From positions 1-33,699 of the forward strand of contig JAJDCX010000023.1 in assembly GCA_029260615.1 (NCBI GenBank): a stretch of 33,699 nucleotides of DNA, read 5' to 3'. Shown piece after piece: positions 1 to 7,602 of this stretch; position 1 is the first letter of the stretch, and the number at the start of each line of letters is the position of its first letter. Below the pieces are notes generated by a model. The model did no database searches and was not told the DNA's origin. It saw only the letters and a program-made list of their open reading frames with translations. The position numbers were made by a program, and so were the translations under genes. Origin of the DNA: Phycisphaeraceae bacterium. Lineage in GTDB: Bacteria; Planctomycetota; Phycisphaerae; Phycisphaerales; Phycisphaeraceae.

Positions 1-269
1 ATGAAAATTCGAAAACTTCCGGGGGCCGGGGGCGGGGGCCTTGGTAGCGGACCGTCCCGGCTAGATGACGGATCACAGGACGTGGGCTCGACCCGGTCCC
101 GCTGACCCCGCGCCTGCCGTTACCGCCGGAACACCGTGAGGCTTTAGATTGATGATTGATGATTTGAAGAACAAGAAGATTTAAAGACAGAGCCACACCC
201 ACCCCGAAGGTCAAAACGAAGAAACAATCCACCCAACGAAGCGCCGCGACTTGTAGCGTCCCCTTCTTA
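1..269. other. Non-coding left flank, G-rich then AT-richer
   Basis: I see no convincing gene here. An ATG at base 1 opens a frame of only 34 codons (stop at 103-105) of low-complexity Gly/Arg composition, which I do not call. Three runs of five G lie at 21-25, 28-32 and 34-38, so the plus strand could form a G-rich structure. Around 145-180 the composition changes abruptly to an AT-richer stretch with a short tandem ATTGATG repeat. The stretch leads into the periodic repeat at 270-343. Confidence 0.5.
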
Positions 270-343
270 ATCTGCGTCATCTGCGCAATCTGTGGATACC
301 TCCCTCTCCCCGTATCCCTCTGCGCCCTCCGCGCCTCCGTGGT
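270..343. repeat. Two blocks of a 9-base-periodic intergenic repeat
   Basis: Block 1 (270-297) and block 2 (318-343) each hold three successive 9-base units of the form NTCYGYGNN. The units are aTCTGCGtc, aTCTGCGca, aTCTGTGga in block 1 and cTCTGCGcc, cTCCGCGcc, tCCGTGGtt in block 2. In each block the third unit carries GTGG. Read on the minus strand they become CCACAGATTGCGCAG and CCACGGAGGCGCGGAG. From memory, phrases of this kind recur between genes in many unrelated bacterial genomes, without a known function. The 21-base spacer is pyrimidine-rich. The periodicity is seen directly; membership of a dispersed family is inference. Confidence 0.55.
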
Positions 344-398
344 TATTCTCCCCCACTTTTATGTATCTATGTCATCAGCATAGCCCTGGCACATGCAC

Positions 399-427
399 AA
401 AAAAACCCACGCCATCCCTGACGTGGG
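399..427 (-). terminator. Intrinsic terminator of the Rieske/cytochrome operon
   Basis: Read on the minus strand, CCCACGTC pairs with GGCGTGGG (one G-T pair) around a six-base loop and is followed by a run of seven T. It lies about 50 bases past the stop codon of the P460 gene and ends the three-gene minus-strand operon. The CCCACG/CGTGGG core is shared with the terminators of fusA and rpoC in this window. Confidence 0.85.
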
Positions 428-477
428 CCTAATATCACACAGCGATCGCCGCTGTGGAATCCGATACGATCGGTCGA

Positions 478-1029
478 CTACTCGTCGTTGGAGAACAGGT
501 AGTCACCGCCGCCGGCCTGGGTGTGGCAGGCGATGCAGCCCTTGGGCATGCCCTTGGCGACACGGCCAGCCAGCAGCATGTCCTTGGGGTTCTTCAAGAT
601 CTCACCGGACGGGCTGAACTTGACCCAGAACCAGTTGTCGTTGTCCGAGTCGTAACCGTCCTCACGCTGGAGCATGATGGTGACAGCCTTGAGCCATTGG
701 TCGGGATCTGCCGTCGCGGCCTCCGCAGAAACGCCCTGCCCGCCATAGTTTTCCTTCACGATGATCGGGTGCGTCCCGCCATCAACGGTGATGAAGGTCG
801 AGAACAGACGCAGGTACGAGCCGTGAGGACTCTGCCCCTTGTAGACGTCGGTGTGCAGCTTCCAGTCCCGGTAGCCGTCCATCGCTGCCCACACCGCCTC
901 CGCGTACGCCACATCCTCTGCGCCACCGAATGGCGGCACCATCTCGCCGTCCTGTGCCTGCATCGGCAACGAAATCGCCGCGACCAGCGCCGCGGCCAAC
1001 ACAACTACGGGTGTCCATCTTGTCATCAT
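478..1029 (-). CDS. Cytochrome P460-family protein
   Basis: A secreted 183-residue haem protein. Residues 1-26 form a signal peptide ending near AQA. The middle holds the family-like segment GYRDWKLHTD...SPHG...LRLF (about 52-76). The C-terminus has the c-type haem site CIACH (165-169), followed by the DYLF ending usual for P460 domains. P460 cytochromes are periplasmic haem proteins, known for hydroxylamine or NO chemistry and related to cytochrome c'-beta. The substrate here cannot be read from sequence. The gene starts 11 bases after the cytochrome b/c gene, and that gene's TAG stop overlaps the GGAGG ribosome site. Expression as the last gene of the Rieske operon is therefore likely. It may serve as an electron acceptor or side branch of the quinol oxidase; this is inference. 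Confidence 0.85.
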   Translation of the reverse strand: MMTRWTPVVVLAAALVAAISLPMQAQDGEMVPPFGGAEDVAYAEAVWAAMDGYRDWKLHTDVYKGQSPHGSYLRLFSTFITVDGGTHPIIVKENYGGQGVSAEAATADPDQWLKAVTIMLQREDGYDSDNDNWFWVKFSPSGEILKNPKDMLLAGRVAKGMPKGCIACHTQAGGGDYLFSNDE

Positions 1030-1040
1030 CTTTAAGCCTC

Positions 1041-2405
1041 CTATTCCAGGGTTAGTAGGTACGCCACAAGCGCATCCAGTTCGTCTTCCGTGCCCTCAAA
1101 CGCGGGCATGTCGGTATCGGGTTTAAAATTACGGGGGTTGCGGACCCAGGCCGGTAGGAAATCATCACGCAAACGGCTGGCAACGTGTGTCAGGTCAGGG
1201 CCCTTGTCTTTGCCCTCGCCGCCGATCGTGTGGCACTGGATGCACTTCTTCTCAGAAAACAACAGCCTGCCGTGCTCGACCGGGCTCAACGCCGCCGCGT
1301 CCGCCGAAACATGTGCGCCGGCATCGGGCGCGGTGAGTATGCCCTGCACGGTCAGCCCCGCAACTGTGAATGTGACCAACGCACCAGCGATGACCCAGAA
1401 TTTGCGTTTCTTCCAGTGCCGATCGGGGCCGCGATCCAGAAACGGCACAGACATCAAAACCGCCAGCAGAATATTCGGCAAAACAAACGTCCCGATCACC
1501 TGCATGTGCCCCGGGAGCATCTTGAGTATTTCGTAATGCGAGAGGAAGTACCACTCGGGCCGGGGAACAAAATTACCCGCCGCGGGGTTGGCCGGCCCGG
1601 TGTCTTGGCTTGTCACCAACGCCGCAACCACGCACAACAGCATCGCGCCCCCGGCGGCGACCAACACATCCTTAACCGCCTGACTAGGAAAGAAAGTCTT
1701 AATCGGCTCCGGTGTCGAGCCGTCACTCGGCCCCGACGACCCGGTCTTCTGGAGGATCGAAAGGTGCAACCCGATCAAGCCAAACAACACCAACGGCAGC
1801 ACACTGACGTGAAGAATATAAAAACGTGACAACGTCACCGCACCGATGTCGCCGTAGCCACCGGTGAGCAGTTGATTAACCGTGTCACCCGCGCCCGGAG
1901 CGCTCGAGGCGATACGGATACCCACGACGGTCGCCCAGTAACCCCGCTGGTCGTAGGGCAGCAGCTGCCCCGTGAACGCGAACAGTGTCAGCAGAACCCC
2001 AAGCATCAGCCCACTGATCCATAGAAGCTCACGTGGTTTCTTGTATGACCCCAGGAAAAAAGATCGCAGCAGGTGCAGGAAAACGGTGACGATAATGAAC
2101 GCCGCCCCGTATCGGTGCAGGTTTGCTGTGAACCGCCCCAGGAAAAGTTCTTCGCGGATGTAGCTCACACTCTCGTAAGCCGACTCGACCGAGGGGCTGT
2201 AATAAAACCCAAGCAGCACGCCGGTGAGTACCTGAAAGAGGATGTAAACCAGAAGCAGGCTGCCCAGTGTGTGCAGCCAACCAACATTTCGGGGGAGGGG
2301 TTTATTTAGAAAGTCGGCTGCCTGCTTAGGACCTGCCCAGCGAGGCGTCAGCCAGTCCCACCCGGCCCCGGCAAGTTTACATACCTTGTCGCTGAGTCTA
2401 CTCAT
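1041..2405 (-). CDS. Cytochrome b (N- and C-domain) fused to cytochrome c
   Basis: Membrane quinol:cytochrome c oxidoreductase subunit of 454 residues. The cytochrome b core carries the four haem-ligating histidines at 97, 111, 199 and 213, each pair 14 apart, and the quinol-oxidation motif PEWY at 283-286. About eight membrane helices are visible. After residue 370 a cytochrome c domain is fused, with haem site CIQCH (388-392) and probable axial Met433 in DMPAF. The fused haem domain would replace a separate cytochrome c1, as in the b/c-type subunits of Gram-positive menaquinol oxidases. I chose ATG 2405 because it overlaps the Rieske stop as ATGA, implying translational coupling. The longer open frame up to 2603 only shadows the Rieske gene. 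Electrons would run from quinol through Rieske and haem b to the tethered haem c. Confidence 0.92.
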   Translation of the reverse strand: MSRLSDKVCKLAGAGWDWLTPRWAGPKQAADFLNKPLPRNVGWLHTLGSLLLVYILFQVLTGVLLGFYYSPSVESAYESVSYIREELFLGRFTANLHRYGAAFIIVTVFLHLLRSFFLGSYKKPRELLWISGLMLGVLLTLFAFTGQLLPYDQRGYWATVVGIRIASSAPGAGDTVNQLLTGGYGDIGAVTLSRFYILHVSVLPLVLFGLIGLHLSILQKTGSSGPSDGSTPEPIKTFFPSQAVKDVLVAAGGAMLLCVVAALVTSQDTGPANPAAGNFVPRPEWYFLSHYEILKMLPGHMQVIGTFVLPNILLAVLMSVPFLDRGPDRHWKKRKFWVIAGALVTFTVAGLTVQGILTAPDAGAHVSADAAALSPVEHGRLLFSEKKCIQCHTIGGEGKDKGPDLTHVASRLRDDFLPAWVRNPRNFKPDTDMPAFEGTEDELDALVAYLLTLE

Positions 2406-2998
2406 GCGGTCACGCCCCCGTCCCCAGCAGCAGCCCCGGCTCCCCCGGCTTCCTGGGATCCCCCAGCCTCGCTGTCGGGCCCGGGAAGGCGGACGAAGCA
2501 CTGCTCGTCCTCGATCTTGACTTCCAGTTGAGTCAGCGGCCGTGGCGGCGGCCCGGAGACCACCTCGCCCTGCTCGTTGTACAACCCGCCGTGGCAGGGA
2601 CACTTGAACTGCTTATCCCCGGCTTCCCACTTCACTGAACAGCCCAAGTGGCTGCAGGTAGACTGAAACGCCAACGGCGGCTTGGGGTATAGGTCCTTAA
2701 TATAGATATCCAGCGGAGCCCGCTTGCGTATCCAGCCGTGCTCGTGCTCGACCTGCAAGATGTGGCGTTGGAAGGTCTCGACATTCAAGACGTCAAAGTC
2801 ATCGACCCGGCCGAGCTTGATCCACGGGCGGTCTGCCTTTCGGCCCAAGGAGTTCGACAAGAACCCACCAGCCAGCCCCAACGGTGCCAGCACCAGCGTG
2901 CCCGCCCCCGCCAGGATCACCGCCAACGCCGACCGTCGGCCCGGATCCGTCAAACCGGCACAACAGGGGCAGTTTTTCTCGTCACGTTGAGGTTCCAT
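2402..2998 (-). CDS. Rieske iron-sulfur protein of a bc-type complex
   Basis: A 198-residue Rieske 2Fe-2S protein that would take electrons from quinol and pass them to the cytochrome c domain of the next gene. Cluster ligands lie in CSHLGC (115-120) and CPCHGG (133-138). The N-terminus has a twin-arginine (GRRSA, about 20-24) before a single hydrophobic helix, fitting Tat export with the helix kept as anchor. Just before it lies CPCC (10-13), unusual for a Rieske N-terminus. The C-terminus is a Gly/Ala-rich tail of about 25 residues. I chose ATG 2998 because AAAAGGTG lies seven bases upstream; a GTG at 3016 would add six residues. It is the first gene of the operon and overlaps the cytochrome b start by four bases. 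Confidence 0.93.
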   Translation of the reverse strand: MEPQRDEKNCPCCAGLTDPGRRSALAVILAGAGTLVLAPLGLAGGFLSNSLGRKADRPWIKLGRVDDFDVLNVETFQRHILQVEHEHGWIRKRAPLDIYIKDLYPKPPLAFQSTCSHLGCSVKWEAGDKQFKCPCHGGLYNEQGEVVSGPPPRPLTQLEVKIEDEQCFVRLPGPDSEAGGSQEAGGAGAAAGDGGVTA

Positions 2999-3018
2999 CC
3001 AAAAACACCTTTTCACAT

Positions 3019-3260
3019 GGACTTCTAGAAATGAAGCCAGACAAGCTCTTGCAGGCCCAGAAACACTGCCCAGCCGGGAACCCAGCCGGACTATCTGCTA
3101 ACAAGGATGGGAACCCGGGAACGTGAGGTTTTATTTCCCCGACTACCTAAAACACCCATCTCCCCCACCGCTGCGGTGATCGGGGGTCTATCCAGAGCCA
3201 AAATCGATCTCCCCGGCCTGCAAACACTGAACCCGGGCCTCATAGCAACCGAAAGAAAAC
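3019..3260. other. Divergent spacer between Rieske operon and fusA, with hairpin
   Basis: No gene is seen. A compound hairpin lies at 3162-3186: CACCG (3166-3170) pairs with CGGTG (3174-3178), extended by CCCC/GGGG beyond a three-base bulge. It has no T run, so it is not a standard terminator. On the minus strand it would lie upstream of, or in the leader of, the Rieske operon. I could not pick a convincing promoter for that operon. Confidence 0.4.
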
Positions 3261-3288
3261 TTGACGGCAGGCCCTGATCCGTTATCCT
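3261..3288 (+). promoter_or_regulatory. Candidate fusA promoter with a long leader
   Basis: TTGACG (3261-3266), a 16-base spacer and TATCCT (3283-3288) resemble a housekeeping sigma promoter. It would leave a leader of roughly 215 bases before the fusA ATG. That leader contains a GGTCA/TGACC hairpin at 3377-3390 beside repeated CCGG and GACCGG motifs. Confidence 0.5.
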
Positions 3289-3512
3289 TTCCTGACTCCG
3301 CGTTTATAAACCCGGACAAGGGGTTATGACGCCCTGCGAATCGTCCCGGAGGGGATACTCAACGGGGGCCGGATCAGGTCATCTGTGACCGGAAGACCGG
3401 CCGACCGCTGCGGCTTAGAACTGTTTCTTAACGATGGCTAAGTCTGGCCCCACCCGGCATGACCCGGCGGGGTGAAGACCCAACAGACCGTACCGACACA
3501 AAGGCAAGCATC

Positions 3513-5657
3513 ATGACGACCGCAACCGCGACTAAAGACGGCAAAACCGACAGGCTCATCTTCACCCGCAACTTCGGGATCTGCGCCCACATCGACGCGG
3601 GCAAGACCACCGTCACCGAGCGCATCCTCTACTACACCGGCAAGAGCTACAAGATCGGTGAAGTCCACGAAGGCACCGCCACGATGGACTTCCTCCAGGA
3701 CGAACAGGACCGCGGCATCACCATCCAGTCCGCCGCGACCACCTGCCCCTGGACCTATAACGGCCAGGACTACACCCTGAACCTGATCGACACCCCGGGA
3801 CACGTTGACTTCACGATGGAGGTCGAACGATCCATGCGTGTGCTTGACGGGGCCGTGGTCGTGTTCGACGGCAAGGAAGGCGTGGAAGCGCAGTCCGAAA
3901 CCGTCTGGCGTCAGGCCGACCGATACGAAGTCCCCCGCGTCTGCTTCATTAACAAGATGGACAAGCTCGGAGCCGACTTCGAGTACAGCTTCAACACCGT
4001 CAAAGAACGCCTGGGCGCCCCGGCCGTCGCCGTACAACTGCCTATCGGCGCGGGTGACGACTTCGCGGGCGTTATCGACCTGCTCACACTCAGGGCCTAC
4101 TACTTCTCCAAGGAAGACATGGGCTCGAAGGTCGAAGAGAGAGACATCCCCGATGACTACAAAGAGATGGCCGAACTCTGGCACCACGAGCTGGTCGAGC
4201 GGGCAGCCGAACTGGACGACGACCTGACCGAAAAATTCCTCAACGACGACGACCTCTCGCCCGATGAGATCCGCGCCGCGTTGCGTAAGGGCACCATCGC
4301 ACGCCTCATCCACCCGACCTACTGCGGCTCGGCGCTGCAGAACATCGGCGTGCAACGGTTGATCGACGGCGTGATTGAGTACCTGCCGAACCCCACGGAG
4401 GTCCCAGACGTCCAGGGCACCGACGTCAAGGACTCGGAAAAGAAAATCTCCCGCCCACACAACGAAGAAGCACCGTTCTCCGGGCTGGTCTTCAAGATCG
4501 TCAACGACGCCCACGGCGACCTGACGTACATCCGCGTCTACTCCGGCATCCTGGAAAAAGGCACCCGCGTGCTCAACTCCAACAACGGCCGACGCGAAAT
4601 CGTCAGCCGGATTTTCGAGATGCACGCCAAGGACCGCCTCGCCCGTGACAACGCCAAGGCAGGCGAGATCGTTGCCATCGTAGGCCTGAAGAACTCGATC
4701 ACCGGCGAAACCCTCTGCGATCAGAACGACCCGATCGTCCTGGAACGCATGGACTTCCCGGACCCCGTGATCTCCATGAGCATCGAGCCCGCCACCAGTG
4801 CCGACAAAGAAAAACTCGGCAACGCGCTGGTGACCATCCGTCGTGAAGACCCCTCTTTCCAGAGCCACTACGACGACGAGACCGGGCAGACCATCATCGC
4901 CGGCATGGGCGAGCTTCACCTGGACATCATCAAGACCAAGCTGATCCGCGACATGAAGGTCGGCGTCAACGTCGGCACACCTCGTGTTGCTTACAAAGAG
5001 TCCATCAGCAAGCACGCCGAGGCACGCGGGATCCACAAGAAGCAGACCGGTGGCCGCGGCCAGTTCGCCGACTGTACGATCGCCGTCGAGCCCATCACGC
5101 AGGAAGAGGCGGAGGCCCAGGAACTCAAGTACTTCGACGGTGTCGCGTACGAGAACAAGATCGCCGGCGGTGCGATCCCCAAGGAATACATCCCCTCGGT
5201 CGCCGTCGGCTGCCGCGAAACCGCCAAGAGCGGCGTCCTCGCGGGCTACCCCCTGCTGGGCGTGAAGGTCACCCTCCTCGACGGCAAGTTCCACGACGTC
5301 GACTCCTCGCAGATCGCTTTCGAGCAGGCCGGCACGCTGGCCTTCAAGGAAGCCACCCGCAAGGCCGGCCTGGAACTACTTGAGCCGATCATGAAGGTCG
5401 TCATCACGACCCCCGACGAGTTCCTCGGTAATGTCACCGGCGACCTGAACCGTCGCCGTGCGATCATCAGCGAGACCGAGCAACGGGCCAACACCCGCAT
5501 CGTTACCGCCGAGGCCCCGCTCTCGGAGATGTTCGGCTACTCCAACACCCTCCGCGGTATGAGCCAGGGCCGAGCCAGCTACGCCATGGAGCCGCTGACC
5601 TACCGCCCCGTCCCCGGCAACCTCGCCAAGGAAATCCTTGAGGGCGTAAACAAGTAA
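3513..5657 (+). CDS. fusA: Translation elongation factor G
   Basis: Ribosomal translocase GTPase of 714 residues, close to the usual EF-G length. The GTPase motifs are intact: P-loop AHIDAGKT (25-32), switch [13 protein letters not shown] (about 93-99) and NKMD (about 147-150). Domains II to V follow without a break. The N-terminus [15 protein letters not shown] resembles the EF-G class found in spirochaetes, planctomycetes and mitochondria, so it could be one of the specialised paralogues of those phyla; I cannot settle this from one gene. I chose ATG 3513 because AAGG lies eight bases upstream and the protein then begins as expected; the in-frame codons from 3459 are leader. It stands alone, with its own promoter and terminator and no rpsL-rpsG beside it. 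Confidence 0.97.
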   Translation: MTTATATKDGKTDRLIFTRNFGICAHIDAGKTTVTERILYYTGKSYKIGEVHEGTATMDFLQDEQDRGITIQSAATTCPWTYNGQDYTLNLIDTPGHVDFTMEVERSMRVLDGAVVVFDGKEGVEAQSETVWRQADRYEVPRVCFINKMDKLGADFEYSFNTVKERLGAPAVAVQLPIGAGDDFAGVIDLLTLRAYYFSKEDMGSKVEERDIPDDYKEMAELWHHELVERAAELDDDLTEKFLNDDDLSPDEIRAALRKGTIARLIHPTYCGSALQNIGVQRLIDGVIEYLPNPTEVPDVQGTDVKDSEKKISRPHNEEAPFSGLVFKIVNDAHGDLTYIRVYSGILEKGTRVLNSNNGRREIVSRIFEMHAKDRLARDNAKAGEIVAIVGLKNSITGETLCDQNDPIVLERMDFPDPVISMSIEPATSADKEKLGNALVTIRREDPSFQSHYDDETGQTIIAGMGELHLDIIKTKLIRDMKVGVNVGTPRVAYKESISKHAEARGIHKKQTGGRGQFADCTIAVEPITQEEAEAQELKYFDGVAYENKIAGGAIPKEYIPSVAVGCRETAKSGVLAGYPLLGVKVTLLDGKFHDVDSSQIAFEQAGTLAFKEATRKAGLELLEPIMKVVITTPDEFLGNVTGDLNRRRAIISETEQRANTRIVTAEAPLSEMFGYSNTLRGMSQGRASYAMEPLTYRPVPGNLAKEILEGVNK

Positions 5658-5694
5658 ACCAGCAGGCCACCCGGCAACATCAAAATAACCCAAG

Positions 5695-5722
5695 AAAACC
5701 CACGGATTCTTCTGTGGGTTTT
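5695..5722 (+). terminator. Strong intrinsic terminator of fusA
   Basis: A 12-base-pair stem (AAAACCCACGGA with TCTGTGGGTTTT, one G-T pair) closes a TTCT loop and is followed by further T bases to 5724. It lies about 40 bases after the fusA stop and insulates fusA from the accessory genes downstream. The CCCAC/GTGGG core matches the terminators at 399 and 24376. Confidence 0.92.
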
Positions 5723-5779
5723 TTATTGCACCCAGCAGTGGTACAATACACCTACACATTCAATCCCCGGGAGGTCGTT

Positions 5780-6838
5780 ATGCGACATCTTCAAGCCTTT
5801 ACTGCCTTATTGGTCGTAATCCTGACAGCATCGCCGTCTCTGTCCGATGAATCGGAATCGATCCCGATAGACATCACTGCGATCCAGGAAAAGGCCGATA
5901 CTGCGGACGCCCAGGTCCAATATGAGTTAGGCAAACTCTATTACCTCGGTGAGGTTGTCGATCAGAATTACACTGAAGCAGCCCGATGGTTTCACACAGC
6001 AGCAAAGCAGGATCACGAACAAGCCCACATTGTGTTAGCGAATATGTACATTCATGGTGAGGGCGTTGAAAGAAACATGCAGAAAGCATTAAAGCTGGCA
6101 ACTAGAGCTGTTAAAAGCGATTCCGCAGATGCTCAGTATACGATGGGTGTAATACACGAGAATCTTGGCGATTTTGCCGAAGCAATGAAGTGGTACAAGC
6201 AAGCTGCTGCTTCAGGGGATTCGGTGGCTGAGTTGAGATTGGGTGCCATGTACGATGCAGGCAGAGGCGTGCCCCAAGATCATGCCGAAGCGGTGAAATG
6301 GTATCGGAAGTCCGCCGAACAAGGTCTTGCTGCCGCCCAGCACAATCTGGGTGTATCCTACGCCAAAGGCAAGGGTGTTCCACATAACGACGCCGAGGCG
6401 TTTCAGTGGTTTTTGCTTGCCGCCAAGCAGGGGTACGCTCCTGCGCAAACTCAAGTGGGCACCAGATACAGTCAAGGTGCGGGTGTCCCGCAGGATTACG
6501 CTGCAGCCTTAGAGTGGCTTCGCAAGGCCGCAGAACTTGGTGATACACAAGGGCAAGCCGTTTTGGCACAGCATTACCTTGTAGGTTGGGGCGTACCCAT
6601 CGACTATATCCATGCCTATGCGTGGGCCAATGTCGCCAGGGCTGACAGTGAAGATATCAACCAAATTCTTAATGCCGGTATCACAGAAACCCTTGATAAG
6701 CTGACCGCCCGCATGACCGCCGAACAGATCGCCGAATCGCAAGAATTGTCACGCAGCATATGGGAGCGTCTCCAAGAGCATGAGACTGAAAAATGGATGG
6801 AACCAGAGGACCACATTCCACCGGAGTCCTTGGATTGA
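5780..6838 (+). CDS. Secreted Sel1-like repeat protein
   Basis: A 352-residue protein with a signal peptide (about residues 1-22, ending near SLSD) followed by about seven Sel1-type TPR repeats. Typical units read LGAMYDAGRGVPQDHAEAVKWYRKSA and related forms. Sel1 repeats form a solenoid that binds other proteins; no enzyme domain is seen. The start is ATG 5780, with GGGAGG five bases upstream; an in-frame upstream start at 5714 falls inside the fusA terminator and is rejected. TACAAT at 5742-5747 could be a -10 element, but no good -35 was found. The stop TGA overlaps the TTG start of the next gene (TTGA), so the two are probably coupled. Base composition is visibly less GC-rich than fusA, suggesting recent acquisition. 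Partner and role are unknown. Confidence 0.85.
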   Translation: MRHLQAFTALLVVILTASPSLSDESESIPIDITAIQEKADTADAQVQYELGKLYYLGEVVDQNYTEAARWFHTAAKQDHEQAHIVLANMYIHGEGVERNMQKALKLATRAVKSDSADAQYTMGVIHENLGDFAEAMKWYKQAAASGDSVAELRLGAMYDAGRGVPQDHAEAVKWYRKSAEQGLAAAQHNLGVSYAKGKGVPHNDAEAFQWFLLAAKQGYAPAQTQVGTRYSQGAGVPQDYAAALEWLRKAAELGDTQGQAVLAQHYLVGWGVPIDYIHAYAWANVARADSEDINQILNAGITETLDKLTARMTAEQIAESQELSRSIWERLQEHETEKWMEPEDHIPPESLD

Positions 6839-7272
6839 AGGTGTACTGCGAACACGGCGCGTTGACTAAGGAGTTGAGGAAACTCCGAGAACAGGGCTTG
6901 GTGAAACTGGTGCATTTCCCCTACGATCGGGATGGAAAGAGCAAGAGACTAGAGCAAGCCGTGCCCTCCGAGGCTCGCCACACGGACATGGCGAATTTGA
7001 CGTGGGATAGCGTGGGCAATGGTTCTTGGCAAGATTTCACAGCATCGCCACATCTTGACGAGATCAAATGCATACTCGGTGGTGGTAAAGACAATCGGCG
7101 AGACGCGCTGCACATTGATTCAGCGTACAAGAGCGGATGCAAATGTTTCGTGACTCGCGACAAGGGTATCACGAAGAAACGAGCCGAACTGGAACCCTTG
7201 CTCGGGATGCGATTCTATGATCCAGACGAGGGTCGGGAGAAGATGTTATCTTTCATCACCGGCTCGCAATGA
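6835..7272 (+). CDS. PIN-like protein coupled to the Sel1 gene
   Basis: A 145-residue protein. Its second half carries the segment DALHIDSAYKSGCKCFVTRD (90-109), which matches the C-terminal signature of PIN-type RNases: acidic residues D90 and D109 around a conserved helix and the FVTRD strand. The N-terminus MKVYCEHG begins like a PIN beta strand but shows Glu6 where PIN domains usually have Asp. This may be a divergent or inactive nuclease. I chose TTG 6835 because GGAG lies seven bases upstream and the N-terminus then starts at the first strand. An ATG at 6793 would overlap the Sel1 gene by 46 bases. No obvious antitoxin of usual type sits next to it, unless the coupled Sel1 protein or the following MntA/HepT pair is involved. 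Confidence 0.65.
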   Translation: MKVYCEHGALTKELRKLREQGLVKLVHFPYDRDGKSKRLEQAVPSEARHTDMANLTWDSVGNGSWQDFTASPHLDEIKCILGGGKDNRRDALHIDSAYKSGCKCFVTRDKGITKKRAELEPLLGMRFYDPDEGREKMLSFITGSQ

Positions 7273-7296
7273 TACGATTGGAATAGCAGCCTAGCC

Positions 7297-7602
7297 ATGA
7301 CCTACCACAACATCGATATCCCGAAAGACCTGATCGCGGATTTCTGTCGCAAGCACGGGATCCGTCGGTTGTCGCTGTTCGGGTCAATCCTGCGCGACGA
7401 TTTTGGGCCGGGCAGTGATATTGATGTGCTGGTGGAGTTTCAGCCGGGGGCTCGGAGGGGCCTGTTTCGGTTGTCGGGTATGGAGATCGAGCTTTCAGCG
7501 CTACTCGGGCGGAAAATTGACCTCAACACGATCGGACTCCTGAGCCGTCATTTCCGGGACGAGGTCATACGGGAAGCGGAGGTCCAGTATGACGCAGCAT
7601 GA
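7297..7602 (+). CDS. mntA: MntA-type nucleotidyltransferase antitoxin
   Basis: A 101-residue minimal nucleotidyltransferase. It carries the GSx10DxD motif: G29-S30, ten residues, then D41 and D43 (GSILRDDFGPGSDID). A third acidic residue is D75 in KIDLNT. In studied pairs such as MntA/HepT of Shewanella, the antitoxin adds AMP groups to a tyrosine of HepT and silences it. The HepT-like gene begins inside the last 14 bases of this one, the usual arrangement. The gene starts 24 bases after the PIN-like gene, so the four genes 5780-7924 may be one transcript. No strong ribosome site precedes ATG 7297. All key residues are present, so an active antitoxin is expected. Confidence 0.9.
   Translation: MTYHNIDIPKDLIADFCRKHGIRRLSLFGSILRDDFGPGSDIDVLVEFQPGARRGLFRLSGMEIELSALLGRKIDLNTIGLLSRHFRDEVIREAEVQYDAA

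Noticed and set aside
20-40. G-quadruplex at the left edge
   Set aside because: Only three long G runs are present and the fourth is two bases, so a stable four-tract structure is not assured.
1-105. 34-codon frame starting at the first base
   Set aside because: Low-complexity Gly/Arg product, G-rich repeats and no family; most likely chance.
454-1035. Plus-strand frame opposite the P460 gene
   Set aside because: The minus-strand product has a signal peptide, CxxCH and a ribosome site; the plus-strand frame has none.
2406-2603. N-terminal extension of cytochrome b
   Set aside because: It lies inside the Rieske coding sequence in another frame, and its Arg/Gly-rich peptide is unlike any cytochrome b start.
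3438-5294. Open frame of 618 codons on the minus strand opposite fusA
   Set aside because: It is the antisense shadow of fusA in GC-rich DNA; its protein is Val/Asp/Leu-rich low complexity, without known motifs.
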